From the NCBI RefSeq assembly GCF_002795405.1, contig NZ_PHGZ01000013.1, positions 124,001-188,000 on the forward strand: 64,000 nucleotides of DNA, in the 5' to 3' direction. The stretch comes from Caviibacterium pharyngocola. GTDB taxonomy: Bacteria; Pseudomonadota; Gammaproteobacteria; Enterobacterales; Pasteurellaceae. The notes beneath the pieces are model-generated. The model had not been told where the DNA came from and made no database searches. It saw nothing but the letters and a program-made list of their open reading frames with translations. This document shows, one piece after another, positions 16,910 to 26,495 of the stretch. The first letter of the stretch is position 1. The number at the start of each line of letters is the position of its first letter. The translations under genes and the position numbers were made by a program.

Positions 16910-18568
16910 ATGAGTGATATTGCTATCACGATAAGTCTTCTGGCGCTGGTTGCAGTCATCGGGCTGTGGATCGGTCACTGGAAGATTCGAGGAGTGGGGC
17001 TCGGCATCGGCGGCGTACTCTTCGGTGGGATCATCGTCGCCCATTTTATGAATGAATACGGTGTGAAGCTGGATGCGCATACGCTGCATTTCATTCAAGA
17101 ATTCGGCTTGATTCTTTTCGTTTATACTATAGGGATCCAAGTGGGGCCGGGGTTCTTCTCCTCCCTACGTCAATCGGGCTTAAAATTAAACGGCTTGGCG
17201 GTGTTGATCGTCGTGCTCGGTGCGGCAAGCGTGATTGTGTTGTACAAAGTCGCCGATATTCCGTTGGATATTATTTTAGGTATTTATTCCGGTGCGGTTA
17301 CTAATACGCCGGCATTAGGTGCGGGACAACAAATTCTTGCCGAATTGGGAATGTCGCAAACTACCGGCACAATGGGGATGGCGTATGCGGTGGCTTATCC
17401 TTTCGGGATTTGCGGTATTTTGTTGACAATGTGGCTGATTCGTTTGTTCTTCAAAATTAAAGTAGATGAAGAAGCGGAAAACTTCCAAAAAGACAGCGGA
17501 CAAGACAAAGAAAGTTTGCGCTCAATGACTGTGAAAGTCACTAATGTCAACTTGGATGGGTTACGTTTAATTGATATTCCGGGTTTTGAAGATAAAGATG
17601 TGGTTTGTTCCCGTTTAAAACGGGATGAACACGTTAGCGTCCCAAATGCGGACACGCAGATTTTCCTTAACGATTTGCTGCATTTAGTGGGCGAAGCCTC
17701 GGCGTTAAATAAAATGCGTATCGTCATCGGCGAAGAAAGTGATTTGCCGACCGCAACCTTGCGCGGCGATTTACGTTCCGAACGTATTGTGGTGACCAAC
17801 GAAAAAGTATTGGGTAAAAAAATCAAATCTTTGGGGATTCACCAAAAATACGGCGTGGTAATTGCACGCTTAAATCGTGCTGGGGTTGAATTGGTGCCGA
17901 CGGCGAACACTTCTTTACAATTCGGGGACGTGTTACACGTTGTGGGACGCAGCGATGTGATCGGTAACGCCATTGCAATCATCGGGAACGCACAACAAAA
18001 ATTGCAACACGTTCAAATGTTGCCGGTATTTATCGGGATCGGCTTGGGTGTATTGTTAGGCTCTATTCCGTTCTACATTCCCGGCTTCCCGGTGGCGTTA
18101 AAACTCGGCTTGGCGGGCGGCCCGTTAGTGGTAGCGTTGATTTTAGCCCGAATCGGAAGTATCGGAAAACTTTACTGGTTTATGCCGCCGAGCGCCAACT
18201 TGGCATTGCGTGAAATCGGTATCGTGCTGTTCCTTGCTGTCGTGGGTTTGAAATCCGGCGGAAACTTTGTGGATACCTTGGTTAACGGCGCAGGTTTGGA
18301 ATGGATGGGATACGGTGTATTAATCACCTTAATTCCGTTAATCATTACCGGCGTAATCGCGCGCTTATATGTCAAATTAAACTATTTGACCCTGTGCGGT
18401 TTACTTGCCGGTTCGATGACGGATCCGCCGGCATTAGCCTTTGCCAATGCGATTAAAGAAGACAGCGGCGCGGCGGCGTTATCTTACGCCACGGTTTATC
18501 CGTTAGTAATGTTCTTACGGATTATTTCACCGCAACTTCTTGCCATTTTGCTGTGGACGTTCTTGTAA
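16910..18568 (+). CDS. yidE: YidE-type AspT/YbjL-family transporter
   Basis: 552 residues: five or so membrane helices, a central cytoplasmic part with two TrkA-C-like (RCK_C) domains (about residues 200-290 and 295-375), and a second set of helices. This duplicated antiporter fold is shared with the aspartate:alanine exchanger AspT, and the motif [13 protein letters not shown] repeats as [14 protein letters not shown]. The length equals E. coli YidE. Substrate is unestablished; a dicarboxylate or amino-acid antiporter is an inference from AspT. Good ribosome site GAGG at 16901. Confidence 0.88.
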   Translation: MSDIAITISLLALVAVIGLWIGHWKIRGVGLGIGGVLFGGIIVAHFMNEYGVKLDAHTLHFIQEFGLILFVYTIGIQVGPGFFSSLRQSGLKLNGLAVLIVVLGAASVIVLYKVADIPLDIILGIYSGAVTNTPALGAGQQILAELGMSQTTGTMGMAYAVAYPFGICGILLTMWLIRLFFKIKVDEEAENFQKDSGQDKESLRSMTVKVTNVNLDGLRLIDIPGFEDKDVVCSRLKRDEHVSVPNADTQIFLNDLLHLVGEASALNKMRIVIGEESDLPTATLRGDLRSERIVVTNEKVLGKKIKSLGIHQKYGVVIARLNRAGVELVPTANTSLQFGDVLHVVGRSDVIGNAIAIIGNAQQKLQHVQMLPVFIGIGLGVLLGSIPFYIPGFPVALKLGLAGGPLVVALILARIGSIGKLYWFMPPSANLALREIGIVLFLAVVGLKSGGNFVDTLVNGAGLEWMGYGVLITLIPLIITGVIARLYVKLNYLTLCGLLAGSMTDPPALAFANAIKEDSGAAALSYATVYPLVMFLRIISPQLLAILLWTFL

Positions 18569-18597
18569 CGAATAGAACGAAAATCTGAAAAAATATG

Positions 18598-18640
18598 ACC
18601 GCACTTTTGCGCCTATTGCCGAAAGTGCGGTTATTTTTTT
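18598..18640 (+). terminator. Uptake-sequence hairpin terminator
   Basis: ACCGCACTTTT and AAAGTGCGGT face each other across about 12 bases and are followed by TTATTTTTTT. Confidence 0.85.
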
Positions 18641-18668
18641 GCATTATTTATTAACGGCGTCGAAAAAT

Positions 18669-18685
18669 CACTGGTCTGACGACTA
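18669..18685 (+). promoter_or_regulatory. FadR-like operator upstream of fadL
   Basis: CACTGGTCTGACGACTA contains TGGTCTGAC, an exact match to the core TGGTCNGAC of the GntR-family fatty-acid regulator FadR. Its location about 100 bases before fadL, a known FadR target in other gammaproteobacteria, supports the call. Confidence 0.72.
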
Positions 18686-18783
18686 TCTTGGGAACTTAAT
18701 TTAGTTTGCGTTGCCGTTTCGCTTTCCTTTACAATCCAACGGATTTTTATTAAGACACTGCAAATTACAAAGGTTAGCACATA

Positions 18784-20202
18784 ATGAAAAAAACGAATTT
18801 CTTTACTAAAATTTTTCTTTCTTCCGCATTATTAATGGCTGCGGGCGGCGTTCAGGCGGCGGCGTTCCAATTAGCGGAAGTTTCGACCAGTGGTTTGGGT
18901 CGTGCGTATGCCGGTGAAGCGGCGATTGCGGATAATGCCGGCGTGGTGGCGACCAATCCGGCGTTAATGAGCTTATTCAAAACCAAACAATTCACCGCCG
19001 GCGGCGTATATGTTCATTCGAAAATCCGTATGTCGGGCGATGTTACGGCGAGCGTGGTCGGCGTGGAAGCGGCGAAAGAAAGCGCGAATAAAGAAAGCGT
19101 CGTGCCGGGTTCGCTTGTGCCGAATATGTATTTTGTCGCACCGATTAATGATAAATTCGCTATCGGCGGCGGAATGAACGTTAACTTCGGCTTAAAAAGC
19201 GAATACGAAAGCGATTATGCCGCCGGCGTATTCGGCGGAAAAACCGAATTGAGCGCGGTGAACTTAAACTTAAGCGGTTCATATCGTGTCACCCAAGGAT
19301 TAAGCTTTGGTGCGGGCGTGAACGCAGTTTATGCCAAAGCGAAAGTGGCGCGTAATGCGGGAATTTTAGACACGGCGATTAACAACATTGCCACGGATTC
19401 TCAACTTCAAGCGAAAATCGCGCGTAACGTTGCCGCTGCGGGCATTCCGTCAACTGGTTTAATGTCGCGTTTAGGCGCTTTAGGCGCGCAAGTGGATGCA
19501 GATACGGTGTTGACGCATCTGCAAGACAAAAACGCGTGGGGCTTCGGTTGGAATGTGGGCGCCGTGTATGAATTTAACGAACGTAACCGTATCGGCGTGG
19601 CATATCATTCTAAAATCGATATTGATTTTAAAGACAATACCGCGGTCAGTTACTTGCCTTACGGCACTCGCGCTCACGTAGGAAGAGGCGGTTTAACTTT
19701 AAATTTACCTGATTATGTCGAAGTCTCCGGTTTCCACCAATTAACCGATAAATTCGCAATGCACTATAGCTATAAATACACAAAATGGAGCCGCTTACAA
19801 AGCTTACACGCGACTTATGAAGACGGCACTTTGGCAAACGGCGGTTTGGCTTTCCATAAAGATGAAAAATATACCGATACGTCACGCATTGCATTAGGTG
19901 CGACTTATGATGTGAACGACAAATTAGCCCTACGCGCCGGTATCGCATATGATGAATCCGCCGCAGGCGAAAATTCGAGCGCATCCATTCCGGATACGGA
20001 TCGTACTTGGTACAGCCTTGGTGCGACCTATAAATTCACACCGGATTTATCCGTCGATTTCGGCTTTGCACATTTACGCGGTAAAAAACTTAAATTTACC
20101 GAAACGCAAAATATCGCCGGCGGTTTAGTGGTGGTGAAAGCCGATTACGAATCCCGCGCGCGTGCGAATCTTTACGGATTAAACGTTAATTACAGTTTCT
20201 AA
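18784..20202 (+). CDS. fadL: Long-chain fatty acid outer-membrane transporter (FadL family)
   Basis: 472 residues with a signal peptide cleaved about VQA-AAFQ (residues 26-27). The mature start AFQLAEVSTSGLGRAYAGEAA and the following NPA loop are the N-terminal hatch of FadL proteins; a 14-strand barrel follows and the chain ends with aromatic F (NVNYSF), the outer-membrane insertion signal. It admits hydrophobic compounds such as long-chain fatty acids. A FadR-type operator precedes it. Monocistronic, with its own terminator. Confidence 0.92.
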   Translation: MKKTNFFTKIFLSSALLMAAGGVQAAAFQLAEVSTSGLGRAYAGEAAIADNAGVVATNPALMSLFKTKQFTAGGVYVHSKIRMSGDVTASVVGVEAAKESANKESVVPGSLVPNMYFVAPINDKFAIGGGMNVNFGLKSEYESDYAAGVFGGKTELSAVNLNLSGSYRVTQGLSFGAGVNAVYAKAKVARNAGILDTAINNIATDSQLQAKIARNVAAAGIPSTGLMSRLGALGAQVDADTVLTHLQDKNAWGFGWNVGAVYEFNERNRIGVAYHSKIDIDFKDNTAVSYLPYGTRAHVGRGGLTLNLPDYVEVSGFHQLTDKFAMHYSYKYTKWSRLQSLHATYEDGTLANGGLAFHKDEKYTDTSRIALGATYDVNDKLALRAGIAYDESAAGENSSASIPDTDRTWYSLGATYKFTPDLSVDFGFAHLRGKKLKFTETQNIAGGLVVVKADYESRARANLYGLNVNYSF

Positions 20203-20222
20203 TTTGACGCAATTTGTCGGAT

Positions 20223-20255
20223 AATAAGCCTATCTTCGGATAGGCTTATTTTTTT
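20223..20255 (+). terminator. Intrinsic terminator of fadL
   Basis: AATAAGCCTATC-TTCG-GATAGGCTTATT, a perfect 12-bp stem with a TTCG tetraloop, then a T-run. Confidence 0.93.
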
Positions 20256-20267
20256 GAGGAAATCACG

Positions 20268-20807
20268 ATGACGGATATTTATTATTGCTATTATCAATCG
20301 CCGGTCGGACGGTTATTGATGATCGGACAAAATGATCAATTAACCCATTTGGATTGCGAGTTGGAGCAAATGGCGCCGAATCCGAAATGGAAACTTAATG
20401 AAAATCTACCGCTCTTTTTGCAGGTAAAAGCCGCATTGACCCGTTATTTTAACGGTGAAAAGGAAGATTTTCACGATATTCCGCTTAATCCGCAAGGTAC
20501 GCCGTTTCAACAACGGATTTGGGATGCACTGCGTCGCATTCGATACGGACAATTCAGCAGCTATGGCGAGTTGGCGGCACAGATTGATAACCCGAACGCC
20601 GTGCGTGCCGTCGGCGGTGCGGTGGGACGCAATCCGATCAGTATTATCATTCCTTGCCATCGCGTGTTGGGAAAACAAAAACAGCTTACCGGTTTCGGCG
20701 GCGGACTACCGATGAAACGCGCATTATTGCAGTTGGAAGGCGTGAGTTATGCGGACAAAGGCGTGGAATTTGTGAAACAAAAATTATTAAAAAAATACCA
20801 AAACTGA
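20268..20807 (+). CDS. ogt: Methylated-DNA--protein-cysteine methyltransferase
   Basis: 179 residues. The acceptor cysteine is in IIIPCHRV (C130), with the helix-turn-helix [20 protein letters not shown] before it. It removes methyl groups from O6-methylguanine by irreversible transfer to its own cysteine. No Ada regulatory domain is present, so this is the constitutive Ogt form. It starts 13 bases after the fadL terminator and is followed after 10 bases by mutH, grouping two DNA-repair genes. Confidence 0.93.
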   Translation: MTDIYYCYYQSPVGRLLMIGQNDQLTHLDCELEQMAPNPKWKLNENLPLFLQVKAALTRYFNGEKEDFHDIPLNPQGTPFQQRIWDALRRIRYGQFSSYGELAAQIDNPNAVRAVGGAVGRNPISIIIPCHRVLGKQKQLTGFGGGLPMKRALLQLEGVSYADKGVEFVKQKLLKKYQN

Positions 20808-20817
20808 CCGCACTTTT

Positions 20818-21483
20818 ATGACTCCGATAACAGAAAACGAGTTGCTCGATCGCGCCCAATCCATTGCCGGATTAACCTTCGGCGAATTAGCCGCCGAATT
20901 ACGCCTCAGTGTGCCGCCCGATTTGAAACGCGACAAAGGCTGGGTAGGGATGTTAATCGAAACCGCTTTGGGCGCAGCGGCGGGCAGCAAAGCAGAGCAA
21001 GATTTCGCCCATTTAGGCATTGAACTGAAAACAATCCCGATTAACGCCCAAGGCAAACCGTTGGAAACCACTTTTGTCAGCCTTGCGCCTTTAATTCAAA
21101 ACAGCGGCATTATTTGGGAACATTCGCACGTTCGGCATAAACTTTCCAAAGTGTTGTGGATTCCCATTGAAGGCGAACGGCATATTCCCTTGCACGAACG
21201 CCGTATCGGCGCACCGATTTTGTGGCAACCGAGCGCCGAACAAGAACGTCGTCTAAAACAAGATTGGGAAGAATTAATGGATTATATCGTGCTTGGGCAA
21301 ATCGACCGGATTAACGCGCGCTTGGGCGAAGTGTTACAACTGCGACCGAAAGGCGCCAACAGCAAAGCGCTAACCAAAGGAATCGGCAAAAACGGACAAA
21401 TTATCGACACCTTACCGCTCGGTTTTTATTTGCGTAAAGAATTTACCGGCGAAATCTTGCAACAATTTTTAGCGCAAAGGTAA
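20818..21483 (+). CDS. mutH: DNA mismatch repair endonuclease MutH
   Basis: 221 residues. The restriction-like active site D-Xn-E-X-K is seen as D62, E69 and K71 in [12 protein letters not shown], and E48 lies in LIETALGA. It nicks the unmethylated strand at hemimethylated GATC once activated by MutS-MutL; the Dam methylase that marks the strands is encoded at about 42 kb. The 10-bp gap from ogt is filled by an uptake sequence, ACCGCACTTTT, so there is no Shine-Dalgarno; translation is likely coupled to ogt. Confidence 0.95.
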   Translation: MTPITENELLDRAQSIAGLTFGELAAELRLSVPPDLKRDKGWVGMLIETALGAAAGSKAEQDFAHLGIELKTIPINAQGKPLETTFVSLAPLIQNSGIIWEHSHVRHKLSKVLWIPIEGERHIPLHERRIGAPILWQPSAEQERRLKQDWEELMDYIVLGQIDRINARLGEVLQLRPKGANSKALTKGIGKNGQIIDTLPLGFYLRKEFTGEILQQFLAQR

Positions 21484-21553
21484 TTTCTCGCTTTTCATTT
21501 CTTATATAACCCGATATGATTTGACACCGCTTTTAATTTAAGGAACTTTAATT

Positions 21554-22276
21554 ATGTTTGATTGGATGGCAAGTCCGGAGGCGTGGATTGCCTTACTTAC
21601 CTTGACCTCGTTAGAAATTGTACTTGGTATCGATAATATTATTTTTATCAGCATTTTAGTCGGACGTTTACCCGAACAACAACGCCAATCCGGACGTATT
21701 CTCGGTTTGGGTTTGGCAATGGGCACGCGGATTTTATTATTGCTGTCGCTTTCTTGGTTGATGAAATTAACCGCACCTTTATTCGTTGCGTTCGAACAAG
21801 AAATCTCCGGTCGCGATTTGATTTTATTAATCGGCGGTTTATTCTTAGTCGCCAAGAGTACGCACGAAATTCACCACGCAATGACACCGGAAGAGAGCGG
21901 AGAACAAAGTGCGGTGAAAAAAGCGAATTTTTTCAGCATCTTAGCGCAAATCGCCGTGTTGGATATCGTGTTCTCGCTGGATTCCGTGATTACCGCCGTG
22001 GGAATGGTCAGCCAGATCGAAGTAATGATTATCGCCATTATTTTAGCGGTGTTGGTGATGATGTTGGCGGCGAAACCGATCGGCGATTTTGTCGAAAGTC
22101 ATCCGACGTTAAAAGTATTGGCGCTGTCTTTCCTGATTTTGGTCGGCGTAGCGTTAATCGGCGAAAGTCTAGATTTCCACATTCCGAAAGGCTACATTTA
22201 TTTCGCAATGGGCTTCTCCGTTGTGGTGGAAATGATCAATATCAAAATGCGTAAACGTTTGATTGCCAAACCTTAA
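21554..22276 (+). CDS. ygdQ: TerC-family membrane protein (YgdQ-like)
   Basis: 240 residues with seven or so membrane helices. TerC-family acidic motifs occur twice, in LEIVLGIDNIIFI and LDIVFSLDSVITA, and probably coordinate a cation in the membrane. TerC proteins are linked to metal (manganese) export or metalation of secreted enzymes; the role of this subgroup is not settled. It follows mutH as ygdQ does in E. coli. It has its own ribosome site (TAAGGAAC) and ends at an uptake-sequence terminator. Confidence 0.88.
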   Translation: MFDWMASPEAWIALLTLTSLEIVLGIDNIIFISILVGRLPEQQRQSGRILGLGLAMGTRILLLLSLSWLMKLTAPLFVAFEQEISGRDLILLIGGLFLVAKSTHEIHHAMTPEESGEQSAVKKANFFSILAQIAVLDIVFSLDSVITAVGMVSQIEVMIIAIILAVLVMMLAAKPIGDFVESHPTLKVLALSFLILVGVALIGESLDFHIPKGYIYFAMGFSVVVEMINIKMRKRLIAKP

Positions 22277-22291
22277 TTTAATGCTCTCAAT

Positions 22292-22321
22292 AAAAAAGTG
22301 CGGTGAAATAACCGCACTTTT
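22292..22321. terminator. Uptake-sequence hairpin between convergent genes
   Basis: AAAAAGTGCGGT-gaaata-ACCGCACTTTT, a tight stem-loop serving ygdQ and possibly the convergent adhesin gene. Confidence 0.88.
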
Positions 22322-22369
22322 GCTATGAATCATCGTGTTGATAAAAGGCTATTTTCGCCTTTTGTCACA

Positions 22370-22837
22370 TTACCAACTTCGATACATATTGGCACAAATC
22401 ACTTGGCTTAAAATATAAAGCGATGAATTTTTTTGCAGCGTCACGGTATATTTTTGTTGACGTTTCGGTGCCGCGCGCGTGCCTTCACCCCAAAATTCCG
22501 TATAGTAATCGGTTCTCACTTGGGTGAGCCGGAGACTTTCGCAATTTAAGATTTTATATTGACGCAAAGATTTGGCGTAAAGTTCCGGTTTGTCTTTGTA
22601 AACGAATAATCCTTTATCCGAGTTGATGACCGCATCAAAATGAATTAATCGCTTGTCCTCGTTGTCTTGCCAAATGGAAGCGCTATCGACGTAATATTCC
22701 GCATCTTGCGCCAGCTTAACGTAACCGGCTTTGGTGATTTTCGGCGGTGTGAGTTTGACATCCGGCGGCGGTTGAACGGGTTGCGTGGTACAAGCAGTTA
22801 AAAAGATGACACTGAGCGCTAAACCTAGTTTTTTCAT
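22370..22837 (-). CDS. Protein E-like surface lipoprotein (adhesin)
   Basis: 155 residues with a lipoprotein signal ending LTAC (C16). The mature part matches my recollection of H. influenzae Protein E: IHFDAVINSDKGLFVY, LRQYKILNCESLRLTQVRTD, YTEFWGEGTRAAPK and the terminal ICAN. The two conserved cysteines (C99, C148) that form a disulfide in Protein E are present. The H. influenzae protein binds host vitronectin, laminin and epithelium; whether this one does is unknown. It is alone, with a good GGAGTTC ribosome site, and divergent from purM. Confidence 0.85.
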   Translation of the reverse strand: MKKLGLALSVIFLTACTTQPVQPPPDVKLTPPKITKAGYVKLAQDAEYYVDSASIWQDNEDKRLIHFDAVINSDKGLFVYKDKPELYAKSLRQYKILNCESLRLTQVRTDYYTEFWGEGTRAAPKRQQKYTVTLQKNSSLYILSQVICANMYRSW

Positions 22838-22993
22838 TTTGAACTCCTTAAACCTTTATTATCAAGGTTATCTTATTGTGGCATATTTTGCCGCGAATAT
22901 CTAATTGAAATGCAGGCTTTTACACGGAAAATTCCGCTTGATTTTCGTCGATTTTGCGAAACGGAAAAAATTATTTCTATTGTTATAAATTTA

Positions 22994-23009
22994 TCGCAAA
23001 CGATTGCTT
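22994..23009. promoter_or_regulatory. PurR operator upstream of purMN
   Basis: TCGCAAACGATTGCTT, with the palindrome GCAA-acga-TTGC, differs from the consensus ACGCAAACGTTTGCGT at only three positions. A -10 (TACAAT, 23018-23023) follows at a distance that puts the operator over the -35 region, so bound PurR would block polymerase. Confidence 0.82.
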
Positions 23010-23066
23010 TGCCGTGCTACAATAACCGACCGTAATATTTGGGTAATTAAATAGGAAACAGCAATC

Positions 23067-24104
23067 GTGAGTAAACCATCATTAAGTTATAAAGACGCCG
23101 GCGTAGATATTAATGCGGGCAATGCATTGGTCGAAAAAATTAAAGCCGATGTAAAACGTACCGCGCGTCCGGAAGTGATCGGCGGTCTTGGCGGATTCGG
23201 CGCATTATGTGCATTGCCGAGTAAATATAAAGAACCGATTTTGGTTTCGGGAACCGACGGTGTCGGAACCAAATTGCGTTTGGCGATTGATTTGAATAAA
23301 CACGATACGATCGGGATCGATTTGGTCGCAATGTGTGTCAACGATTTGGTCGTGCAAGGTGCGGAACCTTTGTTTTTCTTAGATTATTACGCAACGGGCA
23401 AATTGGACGTGGATGTCGCCGCAAGCGTGATCAAAGGTATCGCCAACGGTTGCGAACAATCCGGTTGCGCCTTGGTCGGCGGCGAAACGGCGGAAATGCC
23501 GGGAATGTATCACGCGGGTGATTACGATTTAGCCGGTTTTTGCGTCGGTGTGGTGGAAAAATCGGAAATCATCGACGGTAATCGTGTAAAAGCGGGCGAT
23601 GCATTAATCGCGTTAGGTTCCAGCGGGCCTCATTCAAACGGTTATTCTTTGATTCGTAAAGTCATCGACGTTGCCGGTGCGAATCCCGCCGAAGAAATGT
23701 TAGACGGAAAATTATTGGCGGATCAAGTGCTTGCGCCGACAAAAATTTATGTAAAATCCGTCTTGCAATTAATTAAACACGCGGACGTACACGCTATTGC
23801 GCACTTAACCGGCGGCGGTTTCTGGGAAAATATCCCGCGCGTTTTACCGCCTTCGGTAAAAGCTGTGATCGATGAGAAAAGCTGGGAATGGCAGCCGGTA
23901 TTTAAATGGTTGCAGGAAAAAGGCAATATCGACACCTATGAAATGTACCGCACTTTTAACTGCGGCGTGGGGATGATTATCGCCTTACCGCAAGAAGATG
24001 TGGAAACCGCATTGGGCTTATTGCACCAAGCGGGCGAAAACGCGTGGGTTATCGGTCATATTGATCACGCGGCGGAAGGCGAGCAGCAAGTCGTTATTCG
24101 CTAA
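23067..24104 (+). CDS. purM: Phosphoribosylformylglycinamidine cyclo-ligase (AIR synthetase)
   Basis: 345 residues from a GTG start (GTGAGTAAACC), preceded by AGGAAAC. The protein shows the PurM pattern: [13 protein letters not shown] at the start, GTDGVGTKL near 65 and [12 protein letters not shown] near 140 for ATP and substrate. It closes the imidazole ring (step five of purine synthesis). The stop overlaps the purN start (TAATG). A PurR box overlaps its promoter. Confidence 0.97.
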   Translation: MSKPSLSYKDAGVDINAGNALVEKIKADVKRTARPEVIGGLGGFGALCALPSKYKEPILVSGTDGVGTKLRLAIDLNKHDTIGIDLVAMCVNDLVVQGAEPLFFLDYYATGKLDVDVAASVIKGIANGCEQSGCALVGGETAEMPGMYHAGDYDLAGFCVGVVEKSEIIDGNRVKAGDALIALGSSGPHSNGYSLIRKVIDVAGANPAEEMLDGKLLADQVLAPTKIYVKSVLQLIKHADVHAIAHLTGGGFWENIPRVLPPSVKAVIDEKSWEWQPVFKWLQEKGNIDTYEMYRTFNCGVGMIIALPQEDVETALGLLHQAGENAWVIGHIDHAAEGEQQVVIR

Positions 24105-24742
24105 TGAAGAAAATTGTCGTTTTAATTTCCGGTCAAGGATTGAATTTGCAAGCGATCATCGACGCTTGCGCCGGCGGTTTCGTGCCGGCGCAAATCAGCG
24201 CGGTGATCAGCAATAAAGCCGATGCTTTCGGTTTGCAGCGCGCGAAAAGTGCGGGTATTTCTACGCAAGTTTTTTTGCGTCGCGATTATGCGGACAATGT
24301 TGCGATGGATGCGGCGATCGGCGACTATATTCAATCCTTACAGGCGGATTTTATTATATTAGCGGGCTATATGAAAATTCTAACGCCCGCATTTATTCGT
24401 CGCTTTGAAGGGCGAATCGTCAATGTTCATCCTTCCTTGCTGCCGAAATATCCGGGGTTGGATACTTATCGTCGGGCAATGGCAGCAGGTGAAACCGAAC
24501 ACGGCACCACCGTGCATTTCGTCAATGAAGAAGTGGATGGCGGCGCGGTGATCGTACAAGCGAAAGTGCCTATTTTTCCCGACGATGACGTTGAAGACGT
24601 GGAAGAACGGGTAAAAGCGCAGGAAATTCAGCTGTATCCTTTGGTGATTAAATGGCTGGCGCAAGATCGCCTGACGTGCCTTGACGGCCGCGCTTATTTA
24701 GATCATCAAATTTTGCCGGAAAACGGTTATGCCACGGAATAA
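24104..24742 (+). CDS. purN: Phosphoribosylglycinamide formyltransferase
   Basis: 212 residues. It begins KKIVVLISGQGLNLQAII, close to the usual VLISGxGSNLQ. The catalytic triad region reads IVNVHPSLLPKYPG (the family's N-H pair) with HGTTVHFVNEEVDGG further on. It transfers a formyl group from 10-formyl-tetrahydrofolate to GAR. In the nucleotide loop the more common GSN is GLN here, a small departure. It forms an operon with purM by a one-base overlap. Confidence 0.95.
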   Translation: MKKIVVLISGQGLNLQAIIDACAGGFVPAQISAVISNKADAFGLQRAKSAGISTQVFLRRDYADNVAMDAAIGDYIQSLQADFIILAGYMKILTPAFIRRFEGRIVNVHPSLLPKYPGLDTYRRAMAAGETEHGTTVHFVNEEVDGGAVIVQAKVPIFPDDDVEDVEERVKAQEIQLYPLVIKWLAQDRLTCLDGRAYLDHQILPENGYATE

Positions 24743-24768
24743 ATCTCAGTTTCGACTGAGATTTTTTT
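24741..24768 (+). terminator. Intrinsic terminator of purMN
   Basis: AAATCTCAGT-TTCG-ACTGAGATTT, a perfect stem with a TTCG loop, then a T-run. Confidence 0.93.
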
Positions 24769-24858
24769 ATGTCAAGTGCGGTGAAAATTAAGCATATTTT
24801 TGTGTCGATTTTTGATATAGTAGCGAAAAATTTTTTTATTGTTTTGTAGGATAGGATT

Positions 24859-25398
24859 ATGGTTGAAAAAATCATCATTGATGAAGGACAATTTATTCGC
24901 ACCATTTCACGCATTGCACACGAAATTATTGAAAAACACCAAGATTTAAACGATTTAGTGATTGTCGGCGTTAAACGTCGCGGCGCGGAAATCGCCGAAT
25001 TAATCAAACGTAAAATTACCGATTTAACCGGCACGGAATTGCCTTCCATCGACTTGGATATTACTTTTTATAGAGACGATTTGGAATATGTCGAGCCGCA
25101 AAGTCAATCGCCGATATATAGCGGCGCATCGCATTACATCAGCATCCAAAATAAAACCGTGATTTTAATCGATGACGTTTTATTCACCGGCAGAACCATT
25201 CGCGCGGCGCTGGATGCGTTAATCGATTTCGGACGGGCGGCAAAAGTGGAATTGGTGATTTTTGTCGATCGCGGTCATCGCGAATTGCCGATTCGCGCCG
25301 ATTATGTGGGCAAAAATGTGCCGACCAGTCGCAACGAGAAAATTCAAGTGCGCACGATGAAATTTGATAATTGTTATGAAGTGGCGCTACTTTCTTAA
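24859..25398 (+). CDS. pyrR: PyrR: uracil phosphoribosyltransferase / pyr regulatory protein
   Basis: 179 residues. The PRPP-binding motif is VILIDDVLFTGRTIRAA (about 96-112), the PyrR form rather than that of hypoxanthine or uracil enzymes, and VGVKRRGAEIA near residue 36 is also typical. In Bacillus PyrR binds pyr mRNA to cause attenuation and has weak uracil phosphoribosyltransferase activity. Here it is solitary with no pyr gene beside it, so the salvage role may dominate. It is preceded by GTAGGATAGG at good spacing. Confidence 0.9.
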   Translation: MVEKIIIDEGQFIRTISRIAHEIIEKHQDLNDLVIVGVKRRGAEIAELIKRKITDLTGTELPSIDLDITFYRDDLEYVEPQSQSPIYSGASHYISIQNKTVILIDDVLFTGRTIRAALDALIDFGRAAKVELVIFVDRGHRELPIRADYVGKNVPTSRNEKIQVRTMKFDNCYEVALLS

Positions 25399-25468
25399 TA
25401 AAATCCTGAACCTTTTGGTAAATTAACACTCTAAGTATCGTGATTTTTAACTTAATAACGGAATAAGT

Positions 25469-26413
25469 ATGAAAGCATCTCATTTAAGAGCCGTGTTGTT
25501 CGGCATTCTCGGATTATTCGCCTTCTCAACCGGTGCACAAGCGGCGGAACGTGTGGTCGCTACGGTAAACGGCGCGCCGATTTTGGAAAGTCAGGTAAAA
25601 CGTGCATTAGGCAAAAAAGCGAATAGCGAGGTCAATCGTCAAGCAGCGTTGAATTCGATTATTGACGATATTTTGGTTAACCAAGCGATTAAAGAATCCG
25701 GCGTAAAAGTCAATTATGCGCAAGTAGATCGCATTATCGAAGGAATTGCGGCGCAAAACGGCTTAACTTTCGGGCAATTATTGGATGCGTTGGATTATCA
25801 AGGTATCAGCTATCAACGTTATCGCCAACAAATTGCTAATCAGTTGTTAATGTCCGAGGTGCGCAACCAAGCGATTGGTAAAAGCGTCGATATTTCCCGC
25901 GAAGAAGTGCAGGAATTAGGACAAAAAATGTTGCAACAAGCGAGAGAAAAAGGCACTGAAAAGAAAGTGACCGGAACCGAATATCAAACTCGTCATATTT
26001 TGTTGAAATTAAATCCGCTATTAAATGATGCCCAAGCTAAAGCGCAACTGAGCCAAATTCGTGCGGATATTCAATCCGGCAAAACCACGTTTGAACAAGC
26101 GGCGTTACAATATTCGAAAGATTATTTATCCGGTGCGAACGGCGGGAATTTAGGCTTCTCCTTTCCGGAAGCTTATGTAGAACCTTTTGCCAAAGCAATC
26201 CAAACCACTAAAAAAGGCACGATTTCCGCACCGTTTAAAACGGAATTCGGCTGGCATATTTTGGAAGTGACGGATACGCGCGAGGGCGATAGAACGCAAG
26301 AAGCCTATATGCAAAAAGCTTACGAAGAAATCGTCAACAAGCAATTAAAAGAAGCGTCGAAAGACTGGGTGAGCGCCTTGCGTAAACACGCTGACGTAAA
26401 ATATTTTAACTAA
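25469..26413 (+). CDS. surA: Periplasmic chaperone/peptidyl-prolyl isomerase SurA (short form)
   Basis: 314 residues with a signal peptide ending about GAQA-AERV. The N-terminal chaperone region begins VVATVNGAPILESQV. One parvulin domain follows (TRHILLKLNPLLND to FGWHILEVTDTR, about residues 172-274), then a C-terminal chaperone helix. E. coli SurA has about 430 residues and two parvulin domains; this protein has one, a shortening I associate with Pasteurellaceae. It helps outer-membrane proteins fold. As in E. coli it precedes ksgA-apaH, but pdxA and apaG are missing and a terminator separates the units. Confidence 0.88.
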   Translation: MKASHLRAVLFGILGLFAFSTGAQAAERVVATVNGAPILESQVKRALGKKANSEVNRQAALNSIIDDILVNQAIKESGVKVNYAQVDRIIEGIAAQNGLTFGQLLDALDYQGISYQRYRQQIANQLLMSEVRNQAIGKSVDISREEVQELGQKMLQQAREKGTEKKVTGTEYQTRHILLKLNPLLNDAQAKAQLSQIRADIQSGKTTFEQAALQYSKDYLSGANGGNLGFSFPEAYVEPFAKAIQTTKKGTISAPFKTEFGWHILEVTDTREGDRTQEAYMQKAYEEIVNKQLKEASKDWVSALRKHADVKYFN

Positions 26414-26428
26414 GCGAAAGCTTGTGAA

Positions 26429-26458
26429 ATCCCGACGCAAATGTCGGGATTTTGTTTT
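26429..26458 (+). terminator. Intrinsic terminator of surA
   Basis: ATCCCGAC-gcaaat-GTCGGGAT, then TTTGTTTT. A TATAAT (26458-26463) follows at once and is the likely -10 of the next unit, giving a leader of about 150 nt. Confidence 0.9.
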
Positions 26459-26495
26459 ATAATAACGGCAAATTTTTTTATTTTATTGAGCAAAT

